Assembly (NCBI RefSeq): GCF_009757775.1
Contig: NZ_RHLK01000016.1
Coordinates: forward strand, 39,428 to 103,427
Direction: 5' to 3'
Length of the DNA: 64,000 nt
From: Paenibacillus lutrae
GTDB taxonomy: Bacteria > Bacillota > Bacilli > Paenibacillales > NBRC-103111
How positions within the stretch are numbered: position 1 is the first letter of the stretch; each line of letters begins with the position of its first letter. The notes under the pieces were generated by a model. That model saw nothing but the letters and a program-made list of their open reading frames with translations. It had not been told where the DNA came from and ran no database searches. Positions 1 through 7,831 of this stretch are shown here, one piece after another. A program made the translations under genes and the position numbers.

Positions 1-13
1 GCCTGTATCATGT

Positions 14-1432
14 TTAAGCTCCTTTAATCGTCGCCATCGGCGTGCATTTAGCTACCACCTGAGCAAGCTCCGCACCTACGACGCTCTCGATTATTTGATC
101 CACATCTTTATAAGCTTGCGGAGACTCATCCAGGATAGACTCTAACGATTTCTGGTTAACCACAATCTCATCCTCCGTGCCTACGCGCATAACCGATGCA
201 AATTCATCTACGGTGACCAGTCTTTTCGTCGCACTGCGGGAGCGGATACGGCCTGCTCCATGACAAATGGAATGAAAGTTCGATTTGCCGGGCGAAGATC
301 CTACCATAATATAAGAGGAGGTACCCATCGAACCCGGAATCAGGGCCGGATGTCCGGTTAAGCGATAAGGTGCCGGATTATCCGGATGGCCTGCCGGCAG
401 AGCCCTTGTTGCTCCTTTACGGTGAACGAAATAAGAATTCCCCTCCGCCTCTTCCTCCCATGCGTAGTTATGCATCAGATCGTAGAGAGTTTTCATCTCG
501 AATTTGGAGCCGAAGATATCTTTACAGCCTTCACGAACCGCATAAGCGATGAGATGGCGGTTTACGACCGCATAATTAAGGGCGGAATACATGAGGTCCA
601 CATAGTCACGGCCAAGGGGATGAGACAGCGGCGCGAATAACAGCCGCGGATCGGCTGTTCCCAGACCTTCCGCCCGCATCATTTTAGCCAAGTCGCTGCT
701 GCAATATTGGTTGACCGATCCTCCCCAGGCGCGTGATCCGGAATGAATCATCACGATGATTTGCCCATCGAACAAGCCCCACGCTTCGGCAATTTCCCGG
801 TTCTCCGCTGCTATTTCTACGGACTGTATCTCCACAAAATGATTTCCTCCGCCCAGTGTACCGAGCTGACGGTGTGAACGGTGCCACACATTGTCCGGAA
901 ACCGGTTTAAGGCATTCTCATCGAAACGAAACTTGCTGCACTCCACATGTGTGAGAGAAGTCGCTTTTCGCGGTGTATAGCTGTCCGGAATATATTTTTT
1001 CGGCAGGCCATGCAGACCTTTTTGGACCACATGCTCCAGACGTATATCCGAGAAGTGCCCTCTTGCATGCGCTTCGACAGGCAGATAGGACTCGATGGCT
1101 TTAATCAGCTTTCTCCGCAGTTTAACTTCTTTCAGCTCATCCTTGTGAAGACTAGTTAAATGTACCCTCATGCCGCATCCGATATCGCTTCCCACAATTG
1201 AAGGCGAAACATAACCATCGTGTGTGTTCCACACGGCTGTCGTTCCAATGCAGGTCCCGACTCCCACATGAACATCCGGTGTATAACTCATGTATACGCC
1301 GTTTGGTATTTGCAAATTGTTATTGGCCATTTCGAAGACTTTATAATCTAACGACTCGTACAAGGAAGGTGCAGCATAGACATGCACGGTTCCCGCAGGA
1401 ACCTTCACCTGACGGTAATAATTTTCTTTCAT
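14..1432 (-). CDS. rtcB: RNA-splicing ligase RtcB family protein
   Basis: A 472-aa protein of the RtcB family. In characterised members it joins RNA 2',3'-cyclic phosphate or 3'-phosphate ends to 5'-OH ends using GTP and Mn(2+), through a covalent histidine-guanylate. Metal-site motifs are readable: GSDIGCGMR near residues 81-89 (Asp and Cys ligands), GGGNHF, HSGSR, and the C-terminal CHGAGR motif carrying the histidine expected to be guanylated. The length fits the family. It is a single gene running off the left side; the next gene upstream is on the other strand. Its leader contains a consensus-like promoter (1661-1690), a small ORF (1554-1628) and a terminator hairpin 45 nt before the start, so its expression may be attenuated. 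The biological substrate (tRNA or mRNA repair) cannot be told from this window. Confidence 0.93.
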   Translation of the reverse strand: MKENYYRQVKVPAGTVHVYAAPSLYESLDYKVFEMANNNLQIPNGVYMSYTPDVHVGVGTCIGTTAVWNTHDGYVSPSIVGSDIGCGMRVHLTSLHKDELKEVKLRRKLIKAIESYLPVEAHARGHFSDIRLEHVVQKGLHGLPKKYIPDSYTPRKATSLTHVECSKFRFDENALNRFPDNVWHRSHRQLGTLGGGNHFVEIQSVEIAAENREIAEAWGLFDGQIIVMIHSGSRAWGGSVNQYCSSDLAKMMRAEGLGTADPRLLFAPLSHPLGRDYVDLMYSALNYAVVNRHLIAYAVREGCKDIFGSKFEMKTLYDLMHNYAWEEEAEGNSYFVHRKGATRALPAGHPDNPAPYRLTGHPALIPGSMGTSSYIMVGSSPGKSNFHSICHGAGRIRSRSATKRLVTVDEFASVMRVGTEDEIVVNQKSLESILDESPQAYKDVDQIIESVVGAELAQVVAKCTPMATIKGA

Positions 1433-1470
1433 AGACGGATCTTTCCTCTCTTTTTCCCAAAAATAAATAC

Positions 1471-1498
1471 AAAAAAACCACGGACCTGTTGTCCATGG
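1471..1498 (-). terminator. Intrinsic terminator in the rtcB leader (possible attenuator)
   Basis: On the minus strand CCATGGAC and GTCCGTGG form an 8-bp stem with a 5-nt loop, followed by seven T. It lies between the leader ORF and the rtcB start, about 40 nt before the start codon. There is no other minus-strand gene upstream for it to end, so attenuation of rtcB is the simplest reading. A second small hairpin, TCCGCC-tcgt-GGCGGA, sits at 1524-1539. Confidence 0.65.
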
Positions 1499-1553
1499 CT
1501 GTCTGTGCCTGAATTAACGGAAATCCGCCTCGTGGCGGACGCCGATATTATTC

Positions 1554-1628
1554 TCACATGGCCCCGTTGAGGCCGATGAAATGGACTTTCTTCTGTATGG
1601 TTATAGAATCGCGCGGAATAAAGAACAT
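1554..1628 (-). CDS. Short leader ORF (24 aa) upstream of rtcB
   Basis: An ATG with a GGGAGG ribosome binding site 9 nt upstream opens a 24-codon ORF that ends in TGA, downstream of a good promoter and upstream of the terminator before rtcB. The C-terminal part, KVHFIGLNGAM, resembles the nucleotide-binding start of MurC-type ligases (HFIGIxGxGM), so it might instead be a stub of a lost gene. It is too short for family assignment. Its place between promoter and terminator suggests a leader peptide whose translation could affect attenuation; that is inference. Confidence 0.35.
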   Translation of the reverse strand: MFFIPRDSITIQKKVHFIGLNGAM

Positions 1629-1660
1629 GGATCTCGGCCTCCCTTCATTGATTTAAAAGT

Positions 1661-1690
1661 ATCATACGAGCTGCTGCTAAGATTTGTCAA
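1661..1690 (-). promoter_or_regulatory. Sigma-A-like promoter for the leader ORF and rtcB
   Basis: On the minus strand TTGACA (1685-1690) and TATGAT (1661-1666) are separated by 18 nt. The start site would fall about 25-30 nt before the leader ORF. Confidence 0.7.
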
Positions 1691-1957
1691 CCATAACGGG
1701 GCGGAAAAAATCATTATAATGAAAGTGTCTATCTTCCAAAATGTTGGAGAATCCGCTGAATGTTGTTCGAATGAGCCAGCGGTTCGGATAAGAACGAAAG
1801 TTGTGAAAACGAATGAAATCAACCGGCGATAATTAGAATTCCATAGGATACGCTATGCCGGCATTCACCGTGATTTTGAAGTACACCCCGCGTTTTTGTT
1901 ATACTTATTTCCGTACATACGACTTATCATTTCGGAAAGATTCCAGGAGGACGTACA

Positions 1958-2134
1958 ATGAAAATATATGTGGTTCTTTCTTTTGACGGAGAAACAATGG
2001 AGAATGTCTATGTGGGCACGGATGAGGCCAAAGCCTTGTCACTTACGCCGGCTGACTTCGAGAATTGTGATGCCTTGTTCGTAGAAATTTGGGAGAACGA
2101 GGAGAAAATCGACGATTACCGGCTGATCCAATAA
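1958..2134 (+). CDS. Small conserved-looking protein, unknown function (58 aa)
   Basis: An ORF of 58 codons with AGGAGG (1945-1950) seven nt before the ATG and a plus-strand terminator just after the stop. The product starts MKIYVVLSFDGETMENVYV and is acidic, with a run of Asp and Glu in the second half (FVEIWENEEKIDDY). There is no signal peptide or membrane segment. The alternating hydrophobic residues at the N-terminus suggest a small beta-alpha fold. I do not recognise the family. The ribosome binding site, codon use and terminator make it a likely real gene. Confidence 0.65.
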   Translation: MKIYVVLSFDGETMENVYVGTDEAKALSLTPADFENCDALFVEIWENEEKIDDYRLIQ

Positions 2135-2147
2135 TTCGCAGCTCTGG

Positions 2148-2181
2148 AAAGACACTTCAGTGATGTCTTTTATTCTTTTTT
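2148..2181 (+). terminator. Terminator after the 58-aa gene
   Basis: AAAGACA ... TGTCTTT forms a stem, with an internal CACTTCAGTG hairpin, followed by a T-rich run. It begins 13 nt after the stop codon. Confidence 0.65.
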
Positions 2182-2364
2182 GTAAAGAAGTCAACTCACT
2201 TAGTCGACTGGTTAGAGCTGATTATTGTCCGCCAAATTCGATGAAACCCAAGCTTTTACAGACGTGACAGGAGCCTGCTCCTGATACTGCTTACGGATAT
2301 GGCTTATGAATAAGTATGTACAGAGAGTCGTTCGTTACAAGAACCGTTCCGGATCCCTCTTTCA

Positions 2365-2396
2365 CAAAGAAACCCCAGCCGCAATAGGCTGGGGTT
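2365..2396 (-). terminator. Terminator of the ALAS-GNAT-oxidoreductase-MFS operon
   Basis: AACCCCAGCC and GGCTGGGGTT form a perfect 10-bp stem with a 6-nt loop just past the MFS stop codon, with T-rich sequence following on the minus strand. It marks the 3' end of the four-gene operon. Confidence 0.8.
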
Positions 2397-2413
2397 TTGA
2401 CATTTCAATGCCA

Positions 2414-3592
2414 TTAAGTTTCCAGTTTGTTCTCGCCCGTCTGGAGTGAGGCGCTTTTCTTCTGCGTGATGATCACAACGATCTGCGCCGCCAAAGCGGC
2501 AAGCCCTAAGCAGCCTGCCGCAACAGGAAGCTGCGAAGGCGCCAATCCCGCTAACAGAACGAACCCGCCCAGCGCGGAACCTACAGCGCTCCCCAGATAG
2601 TTGGCGGAGCTGTTGAGCGCTACTGCCGCTGCGCCGTGCTTGGGCTGCTGCAGCAGCAGGATGTGCTGCTGGGGCGCCTGAGAAGCCCAGCCCATTGCCC
2701 CCCACAGCACGAAAGGCAGGAAGGCCAGCAGAGAGTACTGCAAGCCCAGCGGTATAGCGAACATGGCGGCTGTCATTACGGCGAGTATGCCCACCATAAG
2801 CAGGGCGGGTTTGCCCGTCCGGTCTATCAGCGTGCCGATGGAGAAGCTGCCCACGACACCTCCGATCCCCCACGCCCACAAGTAAGGCGTAATATTCTTG
2901 ATCTCAGCCAGATCAAGTAGAATGGAAGCTACATACGTATACAGGCCAAGGCTGGCTACGCTGGTAACAAAGGTGATCCCCACCGTAGCCGACACTCTTC
3001 CGCTCGTCAGCATAGCCAGACGCTGACGTACCGATGGAGGCGCCGATGCAGGGAAGCTGGGGAACCTGAGAATGATACCGGCCAACGCGATTACGCCCAG
3101 CAGCGTAACGGTCCACAAAGTCCCGCGCCAGCCGATTTGCTGGGCGATAAGCAGGCCGACCGGCACTCCGATAACGGTCCCCATACTCATACCGCCCAGG
3201 ATGGTGCCCAGCGCGCGTCCTCTATTCTCTGCGGAGACAAGGGAGGAAGCCGCTGCCGCCGCAAGCGGGGAATACAGACCCGCACCGATCCCCGCTACCG
3301 CCCGTGACACGAGCAGCAGGGAGAAGCTGGTAGCCAGCGCGGTGGCCGCATTAGCCACCGAGAAGATAATGAGTGCCCACACCAGAATCCGGCGCACCGG
3401 TTTGCCGGCAAGCAGCGTCGCGAATACCGGTGCCGCAAGCGCGTAGAACAGGGTGAATACACTGACCGCCTGCCCCGCCTCCGAATCGCTGATTCCGAAG
3501 ACAGAAGAGATATCAGGCAGCAGACCGGCTACAACGTAAGCATCAAATCCAAGAGCAAACATGCCTAACGTAAGAAGAAATACTTTCTGCAT
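2414..3592 (-). CDS. MFS transporter, DHA1-like (12 TM)
   Basis: A 392-aa hydrophobic protein with about twelve membrane segments. It resembles the AraJ/YdhP/Bmr-like drug:H+ antiporters of the major facilitator superfamily. It opens LGMFALGFDAYVVAGLLPDI, has a loop of the form GKPVRRILVW between TM2 and TM3, and has the PxG-type motif C (GTVIGVPVGLLI) in TM5 typical of antiporters rather than importers. It is the last gene of a four-gene minus-strand operon (45 nt after the oxidoreductase) and is followed by a strong terminator. Inference: it exports the product or intermediate made by the ALAS-like enzyme, GNAT and oxidoreductase. The substrate is unknown. Confidence 0.88.
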   Translation of the reverse strand: MQKVFLLTLGMFALGFDAYVVAGLLPDISSVFGISDSEAGQAVSVFTLFYALAAPVFATLLAGKPVRRILVWALIIFSVANAATALATSFSLLLVSRAVAGIGAGLYSPLAAAAASSLVSAENRGRALGTILGGMSMGTVIGVPVGLLIAQQIGWRGTLWTVTLLGVIALAGIILRFPSFPASAPPSVRQRLAMLTSGRVSATVGITFVTSVASLGLYTYVASILLDLAEIKNITPYLWAWGIGGVVGSFSIGTLIDRTGKPALLMVGILAVMTAAMFAIPLGLQYSLLAFLPFVLWGAMGWASQAPQQHILLLQQPKHGAAAVALNSSANYLGSAVGSALGGFVLLAGLAPSQLPVAAGCLGLAALAAQIVVIITQKKSASLQTGENKLET

Positions 3593-3637
3593 AGCGACCC
3601 CCTCTTCTTTTGTATCACCTTACTAATTTTATCCTAT

Positions 3638-4717
3638 TCATCCAAGTCGCTCCAAATTAGTCTCGTCATAATAGCTCTCACGTTCAGAGCCGACTACATA
3701 CTGCATGGGACCGATTGTCCTCGCGTTACGATCGACTGCATTCAAAAGTTTCTGAAGCTTGATCGACGTTTCCAGATTGGCAAACGGTTGGGAAGGCTCG
3801 CTACCGCTGGCTGCATACCCGGTTACATCCTCTACAAGTCTCACCAGTTTACGGATCGTACTGAGTTCCGCCTCCGTTTCATCCACCTCCGTCGTCAGAT
3901 CCAATATCACTTGTTCCCCGGAGCTGGTTTTCTGCCAAACTTTGAGCTGATCCTTATCCCAGACGGGTGTGTCGTAGACGGCAGTGGCATAGATTAGCTT
4001 GTTGTCTGGCGAAGCGAAGACGAACTCCACTTCTCTCTTCCTGATAATCGTAACGAAGCTGCTGTAGCCGGTAACGGCTGCACCATTCAAGGAGGCGATT
4101 ATCGCTGCACTGTCGAGCACATCCGGACCCGATATCGAAAAGTCCGAACGGACACCCTGCACTTGTTCTAATTCCAGTGCCGAATCCGGATCCGCAATCC
4201 ACTGCACCAGATCAAGCGGATGAATAATTTCACTGATTACCCCGGTTGTCGGTCTATGATCGTGGATCCGGTCTTTGCCCCAGTAGAAATTGGCCCGTAT
4301 TAACCGGAGATTATTCTTAGCCACATAATTCTTCAGAGCAACGGTTGCATCCGAGTATCGTTCCACCAGATCCAGACAGAACCCGCTCGTCCGTTTAAGC
4401 CGTGTCTGGAGCTGCTCAAGGTCATCACTCGGCTTAGTCAGAGGCTTCTCACAAATGATGAAGCCCTCGTACCCCTCCAAGCTGTTCAACACCTCGATAT
4501 GGCTGCCGTCACTAACACTCACCACAACGATGGCCGGTTTAAATTCCGCCAGCGCCGCTTCAACCGTACGGAAAGACTTTATGGCTGCCCTTCGGGGGCT
4601 TCTGTTCACATAGGCAAGTTCAACCGGATGCGCATAGGCATTTTTCTTATTGAGATGCTGGAATGCTTGCTGGAACCGGGTCCCGGCATAACCTAAACCG
4701 ATGATTAAGACATTCAC
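3638..4717 (-). CDS. Gfo/Idh/MocA family NAD(P)-dependent oxidoreductase
   Basis: A 359-aa enzyme with an N-terminal Rossmann fold (GLGYAG at residues 7-12) and the Glu-Lys-Pro motif at residues 90-92 (CEKPLTK), where the Lys normally contacts substrate and cofactor. The C-terminal half is the alpha/beta substrate domain, with a possible active-site His in EIIHPLDLV. Members oxidise or reduce sugars, inositols, imines or biliverdin; this one is divergent and I cannot name its substrate. It lies 21 nt after the GNAT and 45 nt before the MFS gene. In this context a role reducing an aminoketone or an imine derived from the ALAS-like product is plausible but unproven. Confidence 0.82.
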   Translation of the reverse strand: MNVLIIGLGYAGTRFQQAFQHLNKKNAYAHPVELAYVNRSPRRAAIKSFRTVEAALAEFKPAIVVVSVSDGSHIEVLNSLEGYEGFIICEKPLTKPSDDLEQLQTRLKRTSGFCLDLVERYSDATVALKNYVAKNNLRLIRANFYWGKDRIHDHRPTTGVISEIIHPLDLVQWIADPDSALELEQVQGVRSDFSISGPDVLDSAAIIASLNGAAVTGYSSFVTIIRKREVEFVFASPDNKLIYATAVYDTPVWDKDQLKVWQKTSSGEQVILDLTTEVDETEAELSTIRKLVRLVEDVTGYAASGSEPSQPFANLETSIKLQKLLNAVDRNARTIGPMQYVVGSERESYYDETNLERLG

Positions 4718-4738
4718 GAGTATTGACTCCCCCGTTCC

Positions 4739-5239
4739 TTACGAAATGGATTTGATTAAAAGATCTTCGCCCGATTCTGCAAATCCGAGCTTTGTATACA
4801 AGCTTTTGGCTATTTCGGTTGTTTGCAGCACCACTTTTCCCACTTCCTTCTCGTGGAACCAATTCAGAATGTACTGCATGATGCTTTCCGCGTATCCTTT
4901 GCGGCGCTGCCCGGGATCCACGACAACCGTCTGAATCCAGCCGACACGTCCATTCAGACATCCTTTCATAGGAGCCCTTTCATCAATAATTCCTATTGCG
5001 CAAGCCGCTGAATCAGAGGAGTCCTTCTCTCCCGCAACGGCAATGAGGATGTTGGGATTCCCGTGCAGATGAGTCGTGAGCCATTGCCGGTAACTGCTCT
5101 GCCATGCCTCTTCATCCTCTTCCGTTCTGGATACGTAGTGCCCATTTCCTTGACTTAACAACAATTTTCGAAGTTCAATGAGTCTCGGGATATCACTCCA
5201 TTGCGCTCTTCGGATTACAATCGTTAGCGATGTCTGCAT
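4739..5239 (-). CDS. GNAT family N-acetyltransferase
   Basis: A 166-aa protein with the GNAT fold. The central strand VGWIQTVVVDPGQRRKGYAESIMQYIL carries the acetyl-CoA pyrophosphate motif (Q/R-x-x-G-x-A/G, here QRRKGYA), and the C-terminal LYTKLGF is the usual last motif. It transfers an acyl group from acyl-CoA to an amine. It sits between the ALAS-like gene (35 nt) and the oxidoreductase gene (21 nt) in one operon, so an amine produced by that pathway is the likely acceptor. This could be product tailoring or protection against a reactive aminoketone; both are inference. Confidence 0.85.
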   Translation of the reverse strand: MQTSLTIVIRRAQWSDIPRLIELRKLLLSQGNGHYVSRTEEDEEAWQSSYRQWLTTHLHGNPNILIAVAGEKDSSDSAACAIGIIDERAPMKGCLNGRVGWIQTVVVDPGQRRKGYAESIMQYILNWFHEKEVGKVVLQTTEIAKSLYTKLGFAESGEDLLIKSIS

Positions 5240-5274
5240 AATTGGTGATCACTCCTATGGCTCACACGGACTTT

Positions 5275-6495
5275 TTAGGTTGGCTGGAGGGCAAGATGCC
5301 GGATCTCATAATACTCGAATACTTCTGATAAACCTTCCACGAGACTTCGGATATGGGCTTCTGTATGATTGGGTGTCACATTGACACGGAAACGTTCTGT
5401 GCCGACCGGCACCGTAGGAGAATTAATCGGCTGCAAGTAAATACCATGCTTATCGAGCAGCCGCCGGGCTGCGTTTTTGCATTTCTGGGCTTCCCCGACC
5501 AGGACGGGCAGAATATGCGTCTCACTCGATTTCATAACCGGAATGCCTGCTTCCGCTAATGCTGCTCTCAGCAGAGCCGTCTTGGCATGAAGAGCGCTGC
5601 GTTCCGAGTCGGACTGCTTCAAATGAGCAACACTGACACTGCAAGCAGCCACGATAGCCGGCGGCAGGGATGTCGTAAAAATAAATCCGGAAGCAAACGA
5701 GCGAACGGAATCTATCAGCGGCGCCGAAGCGGTAATATAACCGCCGATCACGCCGATTCCCTTGGCCATCGTGCCTTGAATAAAGTCGATTTCACCGGCC
5801 ACCCCGAGATCGGCAGCGATTCCGGCACCCCGGGGACCGTACATGCCGATGGCATGCACTTCATCAAGAAAAGTAAGCGCATTGTACTTCTTCGCAAGCG
5901 CCGCTATTTCCCGGATAGGCGCAATATCTCCGTCCATGGAATAGACCGATTCGAAAACAATAATTTTGGGACGGTCCGGGTGCTGCGCAGCTAATAATTG
6001 TTCCAGATGAGCCACATCGTTATGTTTAAAAACAGCCTTCTCCGTCTTTGAGCTCACAATGCCGTTAATAATGGAAGCATGATTCAATTCATCCGAGAAT
6101 ACGATGCTATCCGGAAAAATCCGTGCTAAGCACTGCAGCGTTGCGTCATTGGAGCCGTATCCGGTCGGAAAGACCAAGGCCGATTCTTTTCCGTGCCATT
6201 CTGCGAGTGAGGCTTCCAGCTCCTCATAATAGTGGTGAGAGCCACCGATATTCCGCGATCCGCCAGAGCCTGCGCCGTATAATTCGATCGCTTTATGCAT
6301 GGCCTCGAGTACGACGGGATGTTGTGACATGCCTAGATAATCATTGCTGCACCATACAACAACCGGGTGTTCAGCTTTTTTGTTTACCAGCGCCATCGGA
6401 TAATTGTGGTTGAGCCGGTTGATCGTAACGAATTCCCGGTATTGACCACTCGCTTTCAATTGATTAACTTTTCTCTCAGCAATCTGCGTGTACAT
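5275..6495 (-). CDS. 5-aminolevulinate synthase-like alpha-oxoamine synthase
   Basis: A 406-aa PLP enzyme that follows alpha-proteobacterial ALAS almost end to end. Examples are VWCSNDYLGMSQHPVV, NHASIINGI, FESVYSMDGD, DEVHAIGMYGPRGAG, GFIFTTSLPP and INSPTVPVGTERFR. The PLP lysine is K245 in GTMAKGIG. ALAS condenses glycine and succinyl-CoA to 5-aminolevulinate. Residues matching Arg21, Asn85 and Thr365 of the Rhodobacter enzyme are kept, but Thr83 is replaced by Ser80 (GGSRNIGG), as in other oxoamine synthases, so acyl-CoA specificity could differ. An ATG seven codons earlier exists; this start has GGGAGGG at correct spacing. Firmicutes make heme precursors from glutamyl-tRNA, so a non-heme role is likely. 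It is the first gene of the operon. Confidence 0.88.
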   Translation of the reverse strand: MYTQIAERKVNQLKASGQYREFVTINRLNHNYPMALVNKKAEHPVVVWCSNDYLGMSQHPVVLEAMHKAIELYGAGSGGSRNIGGSHHYYEELEASLAEWHGKESALVFPTGYGSNDATLQCLARIFPDSIVFSDELNHASIINGIVSSKTEKAVFKHNDVAHLEQLLAAQHPDRPKIIVFESVYSMDGDIAPIREIAALAKKYNALTFLDEVHAIGMYGPRGAGIAADLGVAGEIDFIQGTMAKGIGVIGGYITASAPLIDSVRSFASGFIFTTSLPPAIVAACSVSVAHLKQSDSERSALHAKTALLRAALAEAGIPVMKSSETHILPVLVGEAQKCKNAARRLLDKHGIYLQPINSPTVPVGTERFRVNVTPNHTEAHIRSLVEGLSEVFEYYEIRHLALQPT

Positions 6496-6522
6496 GTACA
6501 TCCCTCCCGAATCCATTTTTGT

Positions 6523-6580
6523 GGATAACTAGAATATATATCCAAGTATTATTATAGGATAACTAGTTTATAGGCTGCAA
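6523..6580 (-). promoter_or_regulatory. Promoter and tandem 10-bp direct repeats of the ALAS operon
   Basis: On the minus strand TATAAT (6551-6556) lies 18 nt from a weak TTGCAG (6575-6580). The 10-mer CTAGTTATCC occurs exactly twice: directly upstream of the -10 box (6557-6566) and again downstream of it (6523-6532), 34 bp apart and about 28 bp before the start codon. Same-orientation repeats flanking a -10 box suggest binding sites for a repressor or a MocR/GntR-type regulator. No regulator gene is adjacent. Confidence 0.55.
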
Positions 6581-6690
6581 TAGCACAATGGCACTTAACC
6601 AATCCATCTATTTTATGGAAACGGTGTCAGTTTCACTCCTTCTGCACGTATAAAGAGCAGATTTGAAGTAGCGTATGCGACGACAATTAG

Positions 6691-6711
6691 AAAAAGCCGC
6701 TATTAGCGGCT
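6691..6711 (-). terminator. Intrinsic terminator, minus strand
   Basis: AGCCGCT-att-AGCGGCT forms a 7-bp stem followed by five T on the minus strand. It would stop transcription coming from the GNAT/permease operon before the ALAS operon promoter. Confidence 0.65.
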
Positions 6712-7222
6712 CTTACTGCTTACCTGTTACGAGGACTATTCTACTTTGCAAAGCCCGCATCCCTTGGGATAAGCCTCCCTATATAACACAAATTCCTTTA
6801 ATCGAATTATTGAATCTTAAACAGACCCGTTGATCGGCCAAAATAGATTGCTCGGCCCTACCTTTTCCAAAATCGCATTTTCTATTAATCTCCGTAACTC
6901 ATTTCACATCGAGATAGTTTGTCAGTCAAAGCTAGGATGGAATTAAGCAAAGCATTACAGATGCGCCTGTAAAATAATCGATGTTTCAGACCGACTCGAC
7001 ACTGAATACATCCATATGAAGCCGGAAGGCCTCTATCTTCAGTTTTTCTGAATCACGCTTGGATTTTGTCCTGTAATCACCATAAAAGTGCACCCCCTAG
7101 AATTCATCGGAATAACCATAGGTTTCCAATGTCTATTCTTAGGGGTGCACTTCATAAGGAATACGAAATCATTAACGCAGATGCCTGCACGCTTCTCCAG
7201 ATAAACGATAAATTTCCCTGGT
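6712..7222. other. Gene-free stretch between the two minus-strand operons
   Basis: No ORF here has a ribosome binding site or recognisable product. Apparent ORFs near 7039-7368 are shadows or run through the inverted repeat at 7086-7152. The composition is mixed, and short peptide-like stretches on the minus strand could be remains of a lost gene, but I cannot identify one. Confidence 0.5.
7086..7152. repeat. Imperfect long inverted repeat (about 30-nt arms)
   Basis: AAGTGCACCCC (7086-7096) pairs perfectly with GGGGTGCACTT (7142-7152). The arms extend inward with CTAGAAT against ATTCTTAG and end in an inner GGAATAACC-ata-GGTTTCC hairpin, so almost the whole 67 bp folds on itself. There is no T-run. 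It may be a palindromic repeat unit, an IS end remnant or an RNA structure. Confidence 0.6.
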
Positions 7223-7759
7223 TTATAAAGCTTCCACTTCATCCTTGCGCGCACTGCCGGCGTTCCATTCCGACTTCCGTTCTCCCCGCAAAGGTTTGGT
7301 AAGAAACACGAGCTTATCATCCGGACCCAGTTCTTTTTCCAAAAAAGGATGATATCCCTTGCGTTCATAGTATGGAAGAAGCCACGGGTGTTTGCGCGAC
7401 GTCGCCAGAGTTACGCCTGAAGCAAGCAAAGTCTCGCGCACGACCGACTGCTCGACATAATGCAGCAGCTTGTTTCCGATGCCCCTGCCCTGCAGATCCG
7501 GACTCACGGCAAACCAGTAGAGAAACGGATAAGCCGTCACTTCTTTTAAATATTTCAGAGAAATGGTGGCAGATATTTGACCGTCAATCTCCAGAACATA
7601 GCAATTGTTCTCCGTAATATTATCCCGAACCTGCTGCAGATCTGCCCGCGCCGCAATAAACTGTATCCCGAGTTCCCGTATGGACTGATAGGCGCCCAGG
7701 ATTAACTCCAGCAGCTTCTCCGCGTCTTCCGATGTCGCCAAACGATAAGTTTCGTTCAC
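7223..7759 (-). CDS. GNAT family N-acetyltransferase of the sulfur-salvage cluster
   Basis: A 178-aa GNAT. The acetyl-CoA motif is in FAVSPDLQGRGIGNKLLHYV (Q-G-R-G-I-G), with LPYYERKGYHPF as the closing motif. The start chosen is GTG (NETYRLATSEDAEKL), which has GAGG six nt upstream; a longer reading from 7819 has no good ribosome binding site. It is the last gene of an operon with a polar amino-acid type binding protein and two permeases. Comparable GNATs in Bacillus yxe and ytm operons acetylate S-modified cysteines before oxidative C-S cleavage, so acetylation of an imported sulfur compound is a reasonable inference. Confidence 0.82.
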   Translation of the reverse strand: MNETYRLATSEDAEKLLELILGAYQSIRELGIQFIAARADLQQVRDNITENNCYVLEIDGQISATISLKYLKEVTAYPFLYWFAVSPDLQGRGIGNKLLHYVEQSVVRETLLASGVTLATSRKHPWLLPYYERKGYHPFLEKELGPDDKLVFLTKPLRGERKSEWNAGSARKDEVEAL

Positions 7760-7831
7760 TCCAATCCTCACCTTCCCTGTAAGAGATATATGCAAAGAGG
7801 TTTTTACTTGCATAAACAATCAACCGCTAAT

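Noticed and set aside
2304..2879. ORF of 191 codons on the minus strand
   Set aside because: It overlaps the MFS gene in another frame, has no membrane pattern of its own and an Arg/Gly-rich shadow composition.
7039..7368. 109-codon minus-strand ORF
   Set aside because: It overlaps the GNAT gene end, runs through the inverted repeat and has no ribosome binding site or family-like sequence.
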